Positions 46,901 through 58,400 of a stretch of 64,000 nucleotides of DNA are shown here, in pieces; the first letter of the stretch is position 1; the number at the start of each line of letters is the position of its first letter. Position numbers and translations under genes: made by a program. The notes beneath the pieces are model-generated. The model saw nothing but the letters and a program-made list of their open reading frames with translations, did no database searches and was not told where the DNA came from. This DNA is from Muricea muricata. Taxonomy: Eukaryota > Cnidaria > Anthozoa > Malacalcyonacea > Plexauridae. The stretch spans positions 4,250,858 to 4,314,857 of the forward strand of contig OY979724.1 in assembly GCA_963855995.1 (NCBI GenBank), in the 5' to 3' direction.

Positions 46901-47401
46901 AGCGATGTCTATAGCGGTTATCCCATCTTCGCCATCAACAGAGCTGTGTCGATCCTCGTCGTCGTCTAGAAAAAATTCAGTCTCTTTTCGCCGTTTTTGT
47001 TGAGCGAATTTCTCTTGCAAACTCGCAAGTCTCTTCTCTTCCAAATGTAGTTGTGAAACGGCTTTTTGATAGCGTCCTTGGAGGCTATCATGTTCCCTTA
47101 ATAAATGCTTAAGTTCCGCGCCGAGAACGATTGAAAATCGGTCCAAACTTTCCACCACGAATGGCAGGATTGTAGATATTTCGATCCGACGTATCGTATC
47201 TTCCAACACAGCCATTATTCGCTGCGATTCGAGAGAAGTTAACTTCTTTCTTTCCGGCTCTAGAACTTTAAGGGGGTCGGCAACCTCTCTCGATTTAAAG
47301 CTGTATACTTTTTCCTGCATTCTACTTGGTGTTTCGCTTCGACTCGAAGCAGTCGAAGGCATTTTTGCCATTCTAATTGGCGCTAGAAGCGAAGCTGCCA
47401 T
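43993..47401 (-). CDS. DRC10: Dynein regulatory complex subunit 10 (IQ motif protein D), 4 exons, 478 aa
   Basis: The protein is a structural subunit of the nexin link/dynein regulatory complex that coordinates dynein arms in motile cilia and flagella. Exons: 47401-46556, 45518-45285, 44505-44434, 44277-43993, all phase 0. Intron 1 uses a GC donor (GAG|GCAAGT); the other sites are GT/AG. Evidence for identity: the N-terminal block [20 protein letters not shown] followed by [14 protein letters not shown], long coiled coil throughout, exon 3 encoding [13 protein letters not shown] as in vertebrate IQCD, and a C-terminal IQ motif ([16 protein letters not shown]) followed by a Lys/Gly-rich tail. 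Human IQCD is 449 aa. DRC9 (IQCG) is the nearest paralogue but has a different IQ region, so DRC10 is preferred. Met11 is an alternative start. Confidence 0.93.
44697..44800. repeat. (TACAT)n-type microsatellite in DRC10 intron 2
   Basis: Imperfect repeats of TTACA / ATTACAT over about 100 bp. It generates the spurious Tyr/Thr/His-rich frame seen on the plus strand. Confidence 0.9.
46165..46255. mobile_element. 3' fragment of the CAGGGGCGG hAT family, DRC10 intron 1
   Basis: AGCACATTAGTGCACCCCCC (then a long C run) followed by GATCAGATGAGCATTGATCC closely follows the last ~85 bases of the element at 32522-32923. The left end is missing. Confidence 0.6.
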
Positions 47402-49146
47402 ACTTTTCTCTTCTTGTTGTCAGCTCAGCATTGCTATGGCGACGGTACACATGGCACTAGAAATCAGGGGGGTATATAATTTCCAACCATACAGGGGAGA
47501 GGGCGTTACAATTTCCAATCCCAAAACCAGAGCCCTACTATTGTTTGTAGGCCAGTATTCAGTAACGAAAAAACTAAATTCGTTATTTGTCTTTACTTGG
47601 TTTTTGGTGTATACTTAAAGTAAAGTCAGTACGTTTTTGCTCGTAACGAAGTCATATTACGATAAATAAATATAATAATAAAATCTAAGATAAATTATGT
47701 GCCACAATACAGCGTGTCTCAGAAAAAGTGTCACTGTGAAAAAATAAGAAATAAGATCACTTCTGTTTGAAACACAGTTAAAAGAATTGATGAAACAAGA
47801 AGTTGGCAATGCTGCCTAACCTCCCTGTTAAATCACAGTTAAATGCATTCGCATAAACTCTGCATATCAAAAATTCAATTTTGGAGAAAGTTATGAATGT
47901 TCTTCAAATTATTAAACAGCAATGCTAGTCGACACAGCAAAATACCATAACAATAATCGACTTTGAAAAAATCTTTATGAGGAATTAACTTATAAGGCAG
48001 TTGCGGAGGGATTTTACGAGAGAGATTTTGAAGAACAAACAACTTTTGATAATAGTGTATATTCTACTAGAGACTTCCCACAAGTCTCTCGCTTACTGTA
48101 GGCAGCAAAAAGGCACAAGTCTATCAGATATGTAATTAGCTATTGCGGTGGTTAGGAAGCCTTGAAGTTAGCCAATCTTATGTTTACACAAGATTGGCTA
48201 ACCCGGTTAACCGGGCTGATTTACGTCCCGAAAATTTTGCTTCATACAAAAGAAGACTTTAAATAACCCAAAGTGTTATTAAAATCTTAATGATTTTAAA
48301 TTCAAAATCCCTAATCCAGAAACCAAATGTTGATGATTGCTTGACCCAGATTTTTTTGCTAACACAGCATTTGGATTACACTATGTCTACATCAGGTACT
48401 GATACATCACACGGTAAATCAATCAACTGACTAAAACATGAAGTAAGTGCCGGCCTTGGAGTTAACTTTGCCGATAAGAGAAGGACCTCCCACTTGTGGT
48501 GCATTCTTTTAAAGACACCATTGTGTACGTGAAATAATTACATTATCTATTACGCCACAATGTGCTTTCACATTTCGACCCACATTACTTAGTAATTTTT
48601 GAATATTTAAACGTATTTTTTGGCAAAGACTTTAATCATATTGCTGAATTTTTTAAAATCGACATCTTAAATTTGGTTTAAAACTCATTAAATGGATCTG
48701 TTAATGAATATTTAAGTAAAAATTGCAATTAATGCTTGTTCCTATACAAGTACAAAAACACAACTTTTGTTAACATTCTCCTTATTTATAGTCATTATAA
48801 ACCAGGTAAGCCATTTTTAAGGGGGCTCTTCCTTTTGGCAACCCCCTGTAGCTACCAAATAGAAATCCATTTTGCTGTTGTTAATCACTTATATCTTTCG
48901 CTTTCCTTTGTGAAACGTGTTTAAACTTAGAAACTGCCTTTCATACAGAAAATTATAAGTCTACCTGAAATTTACAAACAAAGTAAATTATATTTCATGA
49001 GAAATTTGATAATTTGAATCGAAAAATGGATTTCTATTTGACAACTAGTGGCAGTACTTTTCCGCGTTTTTAGATCAACTGGTAATATACATTGGGCCAA
49101 TCTTGCTGTAGCACAATTAAAAGGGCTTCCCTAGCTATGATCAGAA
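47402..49146. other. Intergenic region between DRC10 start and GPN1 stop
   Basis: It should contain the DRC10 promoter next to 47401 and the GPN1 3' untranslated region at the other end. A hairpin TTAGCCAATCTT/AAGATTGGCTAA (48175-48208) is followed by a CCGGTTAACCGG palindrome. CAGCGTGTCTCAGAAAAAGT at about 47711 resembles a mariner terminus, but I found no partner. No gene seen. Confidence 0.5.
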
Positions 49147-52100
49147 CTAAGACGTGGAAGATTTACCGCGTTCTCTCGTAAGAAAACGTTGAAATGATTG
49201 CTGTTCTTGTGGATCTTCTGGCATTTCATCGCCTTCAATGTTCGGCTGGACCTCATCACTTGCCCCAAGGGAAATCTGTGGGTTCCCGCTCGGCTGGGGT
49301 TGTTGGTCAAACGTGTTCATTTCCATGGCAACGGATTCACCGTGCCCGAGGTCTTTTTGTAGTTTTTCCAACTGTTCCTGCTTTGATTTCGTCACAGCCT
49401 CTTGTTTTTCTCGTTTCAGCCTTTCATACTCTGTGAAATATTAAGACAATGTTCATTGATGACTACCCAAAATGATTCACGCGGAATTCGCCGTTTCTAG
49501 CGAAGGTTCTTCTTTCCCATAAAGTTCTAGTAACTTGTGTTTTGACTTCACCACCGACACTGGCAAATTTACGTGGTGTTTCCACAAAATAATATTTTAA
49601 TTTAATATTCACCATGCAAACATATAAGAAACTTATTTTAATTAGTTCGAGGTGCTGAAATAACTGACACGAATTTAACGTAGCAAAAAAGATACAAATG
49701 TCGATTTTACCAAAATTCATTGCGGTGTGCCATGATTCAAGAATAGTTCTATGTCTATAATTGCATTTGTCTATAATTTTTCTGTTCTTGGAATCAATTT
49801 GGTGATTGTTAGACACAGCATGATTGGCGATGTTAAAACCACTTTACGATGCTCTACATTTTTAGAATGTTCTTTCTTTCTACCAGTTTCTCCGATGTAG
49901 CTCCAGAAGCAGTCCGAGCAATTAATTTTGTAAACAATCATGCTTAGTCTAACAATCACCAAATTGATTTCAGGAACAGCAAAATTATAGACAAAGGCAA
50001 TTATAGACATAGATCTACTCTTGAATCATGGCACACCGCAAACACGATCAATTCAGGCAACAACTCCAAACATTTGCAGAATCAATACCGTTTTTTGATT
50101 CAGGAAAAGTAAAAAAAAATTCGTTAAATTTAAGCGGAATTGTTAATTGACACTCCTTTGTAAGTGTAGGTAATAGCATGGTTTCGAAAAACTCAGATGT
50201 GCATGTTATCTCCAAATTGCACTCGAAACCATTCTATTACCTATACTAATTGTAAGCCTCTGTAATATAATTGTCTCCTAGCACTATAGCCCGTCGGAGA
50301 CTGCAGACTGGCAGTCAAAAGCTCGCAAATAATAAATGCTTCAAACCAGAGAACGTCCCGAAAGCCATTATACGACGTATAATCCTGATTTCGCCTCCAA
50401 CATTTTTAAATCACTCAAATGATCGTTTAAAAATGTATAGTTAACCTACATGTAGTAGAGCAAAAGTACTTTTAATATGTGATACCGACGATCCAAGGTG
50501 TGTTCAAGTGTTCAACCAACTAGGGTTTTTAAATATCATTAGCGAGTTTGAGCACGACTGCAAAGTACGAAAATGAAGACGTATTTTCCTGCAGTGAACT
50601 GGGGATAATTGCAGTCTCCGTCGTTTTTTTGTATGGCGAAAAATTTAAATTGAGCAGAGTTCTTCGCCAGTTGCAATACTAAACATCAATCTCGCAGGAT
50701 AAAATTTCAAGTAAGCTATTCTGGACTTACAGGAACCCCAAAACGGCACAAAGTTGACAAAATTTCACAAAATCTTCGTTCACAACGAAGTCAACGCAAC
50801 CGGAAAATGTTTACAACCACAACGATTTAAAACTAAATACGAACAAAGATAGTGACTGTCCGGTTAAATTTACTATTGTATCGTTCGGGTTTTCTTCTAG
50901 TCCTTCTGCTGAACGTTTTAATGAGCCACGTAAAGATTGTCAAACGCCACCACAAGAAACTACAAACACTTGTCTCATTAAACTCTGAAAGACTACAAGA
51001 AAACCCAAACGATACGATAGCGAATGAACATAAGTATGCCTAAAAATATAAAAGATACAAAATGTGAAGGCACGTCTTCGTCTTTGTACTCGTGTTCAAA
51101 CTCTCTAATAGACGTTAGTGGTCCTTACGTCACGCCAGAGTTAAACAATGAATTGCAATGCAATGTGGGAAACATGTGGGAAAAATTTGCCTTGTGTTTA
51201 TATGCATTGAAACTGCGTGACGTAAGCACTTCTAAGGTCTATTTGCGGTTGGATGTCGTAGATTATAAGCGCTCTATTATATGGAAATAAACCAGGATTC
51301 AGTGCGGGCAGTGCCGCCCATCAAACGTACCAGGCTTATAATCCGTCTCGTACTCTAAGGCAGCTTCCTCAACGACCTTAAAGAAATCTTCAACCCCCGC
51401 GCCCGTCATGGAAGAAACTCCCACACTTCGCAGACCTTCGTAGAACTCATCCAGAACCAAACTTAACGAGCTTGACAAACTTGAAATGTACGTTGTTTCC
51501 TGAGACAATGCTTCTTGAAATGCGGTGAAGTCTGTCATCCACTCTTTCGCAAAACTGTGATCAACAATATCGGTCTAAAATCATTTGTGACGGTTTTTAT
51601 AAAGTACCAAGAAAGACATACAAAGAACATGAACTCATTGCTTTTTGTGAATAGCTCTGTCTAGCATATCCTCTCTGCCAATTTTACCGACTTTATTCTA
51701 ATACTTGATATTAAGTTTTATTATTTATTGAAAATTTTTTGGGAGTTTTGATTGGTTAAGAGCTAAAGCCTGAAATCGTCATATCCGCTTGGAGGTTGAC
51801 CAAAATTTGGGGTTGAAAATAAATATACGACATTATGACTCATTTCGTCGTATATTGGAACAAGATATGACGTCATGCTATAATTTTTGGGCTTTTGGTG
51901 TCTTCTTACAACGTACAAAGCAAGCGTTTAAACTGAGTTTAAAATATTTTCGAAAAATAATAAAACTCGGTTTTTGAATTCGGTTCTCGCAGAATATGAG
52001 GAATTACTATGGCCTCGGTTTGTGTTATCTGATAAAACAAACCTCTGCCTTAATAATTCCTGCTCGACCTCATTCAATAATTGTTCAATATTGTGACCTT

Positions 52101-55100
52101 CCTACACAGTAAATTGAAAGGCACAAATTTGCCCCCAATAATAGGGACAAAATGTATTTTGACATTGTTGGTAGGATGTTTAATCCCAAACCAGGGTGAA
52201 TTTCCAACATAATTTTCATCTAATCTTCTCACCTTATTCAAGACAACAATGAAAGGTAACTTTGTTCTGTACATAATACTACAAGCGTACAGCATGTTTG
52301 ACATGAACGTCACTGGGTTTACACAGCGAGCAGTGTCCATGACGTATGCGACGACGGTAGGAAACGACGATGCGAGAGACTCTGTTATGATGGCACCGGA
52401 TGCTGACCACGTGAAAACCTCGATCTGACCCGGTGTGTCAAATAACACATGTCTACAAGATATTGTTCAATTAGAATGACAATTAAAAGGAATTTAATTC
52501 TAAAATAGTCACCGGAGTACTATCTACAAAAAATAATAAATTTATAGGAAAGCGAGAACCAAATTTAAGAAATATTTAATGATGAAGTTTGGAAATTAAG
52601 AAAAATTTCAATGATGCAAAAAATGGAAACACTATTTCCTGTTTTCTCTGTCAAATCAATTTAAGGACCGATATGTATCACTCTAATGTGGAGGGAGAGG
52701 TAGGCTCAATCCAAACAGAGGGTACCATTACACATTTCCTCAACCTTCCAGCCGCTGGAACCACCAAAACCTTGAGGTCTTAAATTTTTTTGGAAAAACC
52801 TTGAGATTTGAGAGTCATATAAAATTAAAATTTATTTTAAAAAATGTACACAAAAGTTGTGCATGGCTGAATATGCTTCAACCATAAGCTGTCATACAAG
52901 GTAGCACAATCTGTCTTGAACATTTGCAAAAACCATTGCAGACTGTTAGGAAGGAGAATGGATTCTATAGAGTACAGTACAGTTTAAGATATAGCATTGC
53001 AAAATGTTATGAGGTAAGGAAAAACATTTTTGACTTGCAAAGTTTGCAAACTTTGTATAATTATTTCTACTACACGCAGTCACAGAAAGCCTACATATAA
53101 TTTCTCTACCAATTTCGACTCAAAAGCAGTAAGCTTGTTTACGTGCAATACAAAATATAAACATCACCTTTTGCAATATTGTAGGATCGTAAAGGATTTA
53201 TTTTCTGTACGTTACAATGTTTTGTAACCAAACTTTGCATATTTTACTCATTTCAACATGCTCTGTTAAAGGGGAAAAAATCATCGCCCTTAATTTTACT
53301 AGAATGATTTGAGTTCTTACTTGAATTCTGATGATCTGTTTTCTATGTATTGAATAACTTGCCCAAATCTAGTGGCGAACATGTTGAGAGATGTCATAAT
53401 GCCGCCATTAGGCCCCATACTGTACTGTTTCATGACTTCTTTATATTTTATTGTGTCTCGGATATCAATGTTTGCAGGATAAGGTATTTCGTACACTGCT
53501 GGATCAAGATTAACAACATAGGGTGGTGACTTCTTTGTATGAAGGTGGGCATTGATTCTCTGCAAATACATTCAAGATATATGAGCATGAACCTCCCTCC
53601 AAAAGGGCTCATTATTGAGCATGTTGTCATGTTAGGATAAAACTAAAACGTACTGCAATTATTGCCAAATTTTGCACCGAAATTAGAAGTAGTGCTTAAA
53701 TTTATCAAAAACCAAAAATTGCCTGGTAGCTTAATGTAGCCTTCACAGAGAGTTTGGAAAAAGTGCCATAATTTGTATCATGATACCGGTACATTATTTT
53801 AGACTAAAGTTCATACCAATTCTTAGGAACTTCAAAATAATCAAGCATGATTTCTGAACTATATGATTTATCAAAACCTGCAACTTTATAAGTGAAAGGC
53901 AAATGGTTTACACACAAAAGCTCTGCAGAAGGACAACTGATTTCCACAGGCTGCCTGTCAGAGCAAATTGTAATTGTATCAAAGAAGAGGTGGGTGGAGT
54001 GGAAGAAACAGAAACCACCATGTGTCTGTGAGGAAACGAACAGTTTTTTCATGCAGCCACCATCCAGATTTATGGATGAATATATTTACAAAACAAGTTT
54101 GTCACATGCATTCATAAATAAGCTGACAACAGGCAGGCCAGGGCCCAGATGTATAAAAGACGTTTAGCACAGTGGAGAAGTCAAATATTAAAAGCACTTT
54201 GGCATCTTGTACACATATTTGAATTTATAAATTTTAAGAAATAAATATTTAGTCTTTTAAGTAATTAATTGTTCTTTTAATTGCGGTAACCACTGAGTAT
54301 TTTGATAAAACACATAACAACAGTAACTCCGAAAGAAGACAACATTTTGTGATTCTACGTTTCGACAAAAATGTTGTCTTTTTTTGGAGTTACCGTAGTT
54401 ATGTGTCGTTCTTTTAAGCTTAAGAACATTTAGCTGGTTCATTCCCGCTATGTAGAGACTTGCTTTAAATTTTCGACTTATCCACAGCTTCAGTGGAAAG
54501 TAGGTTCTGCAAGTATTCTATTGTCGTAGAGGCAACCAAAGAACTGGTGGAAACCTGTGCAGCAGAAAATTCAACGGGGGTATGGTTATGCAGTAGTTTT
54601 GATGCAAAGCTCAGAAAGCTGCGGGAGATCTCCTGTGACTGAAGAAATCAACTTTCCACATTGGATTCACAGTTTAAGCTAAATGCCTTTGATACAACTG
54701 GCCCCAGTTGTAGAAATGTTTTGACAAGCTACAGGAAGTGATGTAACTTTGGTTACACATTCTAAACGCTGTCTTCTCTGGCTTCTCTTCATCCACCCAG
54801 GCCACAAATTAGCGCTAGTCTGCTAGATGCTTACTGGCTGCAAGGGTTTTATTTGCCTATATGGCACTATAATGACTAATGTCAGATGAACACTTCCCAA
54901 TTGAGATAATCTAGGAACTCTCCCAATCAGATCTGAGTAGAAAGTATTTTATCATGCAGACGAATGTGTGTACATTTTTGTTTGCTTTTATTGCCATTTG
55001 TATTTTAAAGAAAATATCAAAACATAGACTCCTACTTTGCATGTATTGAATAATTCTGTACTTTGTACACATTTAACAAAAGAATACACACTAAGAAATG

Positions 55101-55233
55101 TATTTATCTAGTTGCACAACAGCATTACCTGTACAAATGTAGTTTTTCCAGACCCTGCCATTCCTAAAGTTATAATACACACAGGTTTTGAGCATTGTTC
55201 TCCCGACTTCGAACCATTCGAACTTTCCGCCAT
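49147..55233 (-). CDS. GPN1: GPN-loop GTPase 1 (5 exons, 363 aa)
   Basis: GPN1 is a cytoplasmic/nuclear GTPase needed for assembly and nuclear import of RNA polymerase II. Exons: 55233-55129, 53559-53321, 52452-52233, 51574-51331, 49430-49147; GT/AG throughout, phases 0, 2, 0, 1, total 364 codons with stop. Motifs: P-loop GMAGSGKTT (residues 24-32), NLDPAV and the [15 protein letters not shown] stretch (to 79), the diagnostic Gly-Pro-Asn insert GPNGG (84-88), switch [15 protein letters not shown] (120-134), [14 protein letters not shown], and guanine-specificity NKTD (187-190), which is split across exons 3 and 4. The C-terminal exon is the usual variable acidic/Gln-rich tail. Human GPN1 is 374 aa. 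The conservation pattern ([16 protein letters not shown]) is GPN1, not GPN2 or GPN3. Head to head with FDXR. Confidence 0.97.
49565..50110. mobile_element. Inverted pair of Penelope-like GIY-YIG fragments, GPN1 intron 4
   Basis: On the minus strand (about 49950-49690) the frame [19 protein letters not shown] shows the GIY-YIG endonuclease core, followed after a frame break by [15 protein letters not shown]. On the plus strand (about 49968-50110) the same segment appears again as [16 protein letters not shown]. The two copies face away from a short shared centre. The tail TTTACGTGGTGTTTCCACAA sits at 49569. The endonuclease frame lacks several residues after GETGR and both copies are dead. Confidence 0.7.
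50166..50247. repeat. Short foldback hairpin, GPN1 intron 4
   Basis: GTAGGTAATAGCATGGTTTCGA pairs with TCGAAACCATTCTATTACCTATAC apart from small mismatches. The spacer is about 36 bases and non-coding. Confidence 0.65.
53205..53275. mobile_element. Fragment of the 35677-36105 foldback family, GPN1 intron 2
   Basis: AACCAAACTTTGCATATTTTACTCATTTCAACATGCTCTG follows the right arm of the FIP3/4-intron element (AACCAAACTTTGCAATTTTACTAAGTTTAGGATGCTCTT) with scattered changes. Confidence 0.5.
54311..54405. repeat. Foldback hairpin (~40-bp arms), GPN1 intron 1
   Basis: CACATAACAACAGTAACTCC pairs with GGAGTTACCGTAGTTATGTG, and AAGACAACATTTTGT with ACAAAAATGTTGTCTT. The loop is GATTCTACGTTTCG. Confidence 0.8.
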
Positions 55234-55463
55234 ATTGAATTGTTTGCAGTCCAGTGTTTCAATTACAGATCAGTGTTGAATTAGAATTGGATTTAGGAAT
55301 CCAAGGCGAGGATTCGATTAGGGATTACTTCAAAGATCGGATTAGCATTATTTTATAATTTATTTAATTTTTTATTAGCAAACTTGCATAGCAATTGAGG
55401 ATATTAATTTATGGTGCATTGCCAGTATTTGGTCAACAAGATATTTTGCAATACAGAGATTCA
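55234..55463. promoter_or_regulatory. Probable bidirectional promoter, GPN1 / FDXR
   Basis: Only 230 bp separate the two start codons, which point away from each other, so both transcripts must begin within or very near this interval. It contains several GGATT/AATCC boxes (TGGATTTAGGAATCC, GAGGATTCG, GGGATTAC, CGGATTAG). No TATA box is convincing in either direction. Confidence 0.6.
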
Positions 55464-58400
55464 ATGATGAGACTTCTAAGATTTCCGCAGATTTGCCACC
55501 AGGTTACAAGAGGCGGAGGGGTACATATGAACAGGCATTCAATAAGTGCTAACAGTTCTGGTAGACCTGTCATCTGTATTGTTGGAAGTGGACCTGCTGG
55601 ATTTTATACGGCACAGTATCTATTAAAGGTACATTGTGCACCTAATCAGACAGAAAAGGATAAGGTCAATGGTTGTAGCCCCTTAAGGCCAAATTGATTG
55701 TGGGCATTAAATACAGAGACCCACCCAGACATTAATCCCCACCCAGACTACATTCCATGCACTCCACGCCAGACATCTCCAGTTTGCATTTAGCATGACA
55801 ATAGTATGTATAGCAAATATTGGTGTATCTCTGGTGTGGAGTTCATGTGGAATGCACCTACAAGGTCTGAGGTAAAATGTGACCATGAAGTATTCATCTT
55901 CTAATTGAATAGTACATTAGAGAGGTCATTCTTGCTCATAGAAAACTAGGAAAATGACATACCCAAAATGACTATAGACAAAAACAGCTCTCTGTAGCTG
56001 ATAGCCTGGCCATGAAGGTAAATTGCCTAATCCCTCCTTTGACAACCCTGCTTATATAAGTGCAACAGCTTTGGCAAAGACTTTCATCTCTTAGTTTATA
56101 AGACTTTCATCTCTTAGTTCATCTCTTAGTTTGATTCCTCAATTCAGACTAAACGATGACATTTACACAAATATTCTATACTTTGGTGAGTAAAATTGAC
56201 CGCAACTACAGCTGTATCTAGACTACGATTGAGTCTAGTTGACATCTGATTGTGAACAAGGAAGGTGTTTAGGTCCTTGCATGCCAGCTGTATGCATTCA
56301 AGCTCTGCTGTAATGGTATATTTCCTGCATTGTATCTATCTTGTATCCATGTTATGCTATATATCAATTCCCACTCAAATTAGGAGAGTTTGCTGATGAC
56401 CTTAAAAGTAAAAAGCACCAATAGTTTGCAATATATTATGTAGGGTCTCTGGATTGCTGTGCATGTCTTTGAATGTTGGCGTGCTCCGTGCATGCTTAAA
56501 TGTTTAAGAGGCCATTTTCTCTTTCAGTTTCATCAGAATGCATTAATTGACATATATGATAAGCTTCCTGTACCGTTTGGTCTGGTTAGATTTGGTGTAG
56601 CCCCAGACCATCCTGAGACCAAGGTTGGTTTTGATAATTTTCAAATTCTCAGTATATAATTGAAATATAAAAACATTCCTTTTGGATCTTGAGAGATTTC
56701 AAAATAGAACTTCACTAATACAAATATTAAGAATTATAATAATTCTTAATATTTGTATTTGTATTTAGTGAAGTTCCATTTTGAAATCTCTCAAGATCCA
56801 AAAGGAATTTTTTTCATGGTATCATTCTTTAAATTATATCTATCTGAATTTCTTAGCCTCTTCATCGAATGTCTCTCAACATTAACAATCACATTATTAT
56901 TAGCACTGATGAAGATCTGGGCTTATGGACTGAAAGCTTTGCGATAATAAATTTACATGGTGTTTCCACAAAATTATACTTTGATCAGTGGCGTAACTAG
57001 GAATTTTGTGCCAGTGGCGTAACTAGGAATTTTTGGTGGGAGGGCAAGACTTGAGATTTTCCGACAAATGGGTGTGGTCATAAGGGCGTGGCCACGTAGA
57101 AAAATACCAAATTATTCACTAATTTAGATAACAATAAATCATATCTAACAGTCTTGTATACATAAATTCATCTTAATTTGTCTTAAATTTCGCAGTCTTT
57201 TCGTATTAAGTTGGCAAACAAAACCTGTAAGTGATTAGAAAGGTTTTTTTCGGATTACATGTGTCTAATCTAATTGCAGAATTTGAGGAAAAAAAGCGAA
57301 ATGTGGTTTATTATTGGCGTTTAAAATCATCATACGCAATATAATTATCTCGATAGCTTGCATCCGAATTTCCGACAGAGAATCCCAATTTTCCGACAGA
57401 TGGCCATGGCGATCGCCCCCTGCTCCCCCCCCCCCCTATAGTTACGCCACTGACTTTGATTGATATTTAGCATGCAAACGTACAAAGAACTTGTCTCTCT
57501 ATATTCTTCCTCACCAGAACTGCATCAATCAATTCACAACAACTGCAAAAAATGAACGTTGCAGATTTGTTGGCAACGTCCATGTTGGCAGAGATGTATC
57601 CTTGAAAGAACTTAAGTCTGCTTATGATGTGGTTATATTGGTAAATAATCTTAAATGTTTTAAAGCAGCAAGTGTACTACTTTCATAAATCGCAACTCCC
57701 ATTTTTCATATTTTGCCCTCTGACTGAAATAGTTTCTATCTTCTCTATAATTTTCTTAATATCTATCTTCTTAAATATGTACTCCTCTCCAATCAACATG
57801 CCCCTCCCAATAACAACTGCTTGGGAAAAAGCACAAACTTCAAGTGGTAAGTTAGTAGCAACTTATGAACAGTATAGTCAGCATTGAATTCATAGTTTAT
57901 ACTTCAATTCATAATTTTTCTGCTCTTAAATAACAATTGCAAATCATATTTATAATATGTATGCAAACCCTAAACTAACGTTCAGGCTCTTTTCCAATGT
58001 NNNNNNNNNNNNNNNNNNNNNNNNNNNNNNNNNNNNNNNNNNNNNNNNNNNNNNNNNNNNNNNNNNNNNNNNNNNNNNNNNNNNNNNNNNNNNNNNNNNN
58101 NNNNNNNNNNNNNNNNNNNNNNNNNNNNNNNNNNNNNNNNNNNNNNNNNNNNNNNNNNNNNNNNNNNNNNNNNNNNNNNNNNNNNNNNNNNNNNNNNNNN
58201 TACAAACCTTTTTCAGTTCCACACAACCTCTCAACATATCGCTCGCTTTGTTAATCGTACCTGATTTAGCACAAACCCACCTTAACTTTGACAAAAAATG
58301 TTGAAAAAAATTTTGCGGTTTAGTGTTATGGTGCCGAAAATGACAGAAAACTGGAAGTTCCCGGCGAGGTAGATAATATGTAATTATGTCATGATATGAA

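Noticed and set aside
50852-51290. Two overlapping plus-strand ORFs in GPN1 intron 4, one with a hydrophobic stretch
   Set aside because: Antisense to the host gene, no family recognised, and a hydrophobic stretch is common in T-rich DNA. Kept here only as a note.
52074-52232. Extension of GPN1 exon 3 frame ([14 protein letters not shown])
   Set aside because: It is intron read-through past the GT donor at 52232; the next codons of the family (TDIVDHSFA) are in the exon at 51574.
55395-55463. Longer FDXR N-terminus
   Set aside because: The upstream frame has no ATG (it opens at a TTG), and the ATG pair at 55464 begins a good mitochondrial leader.
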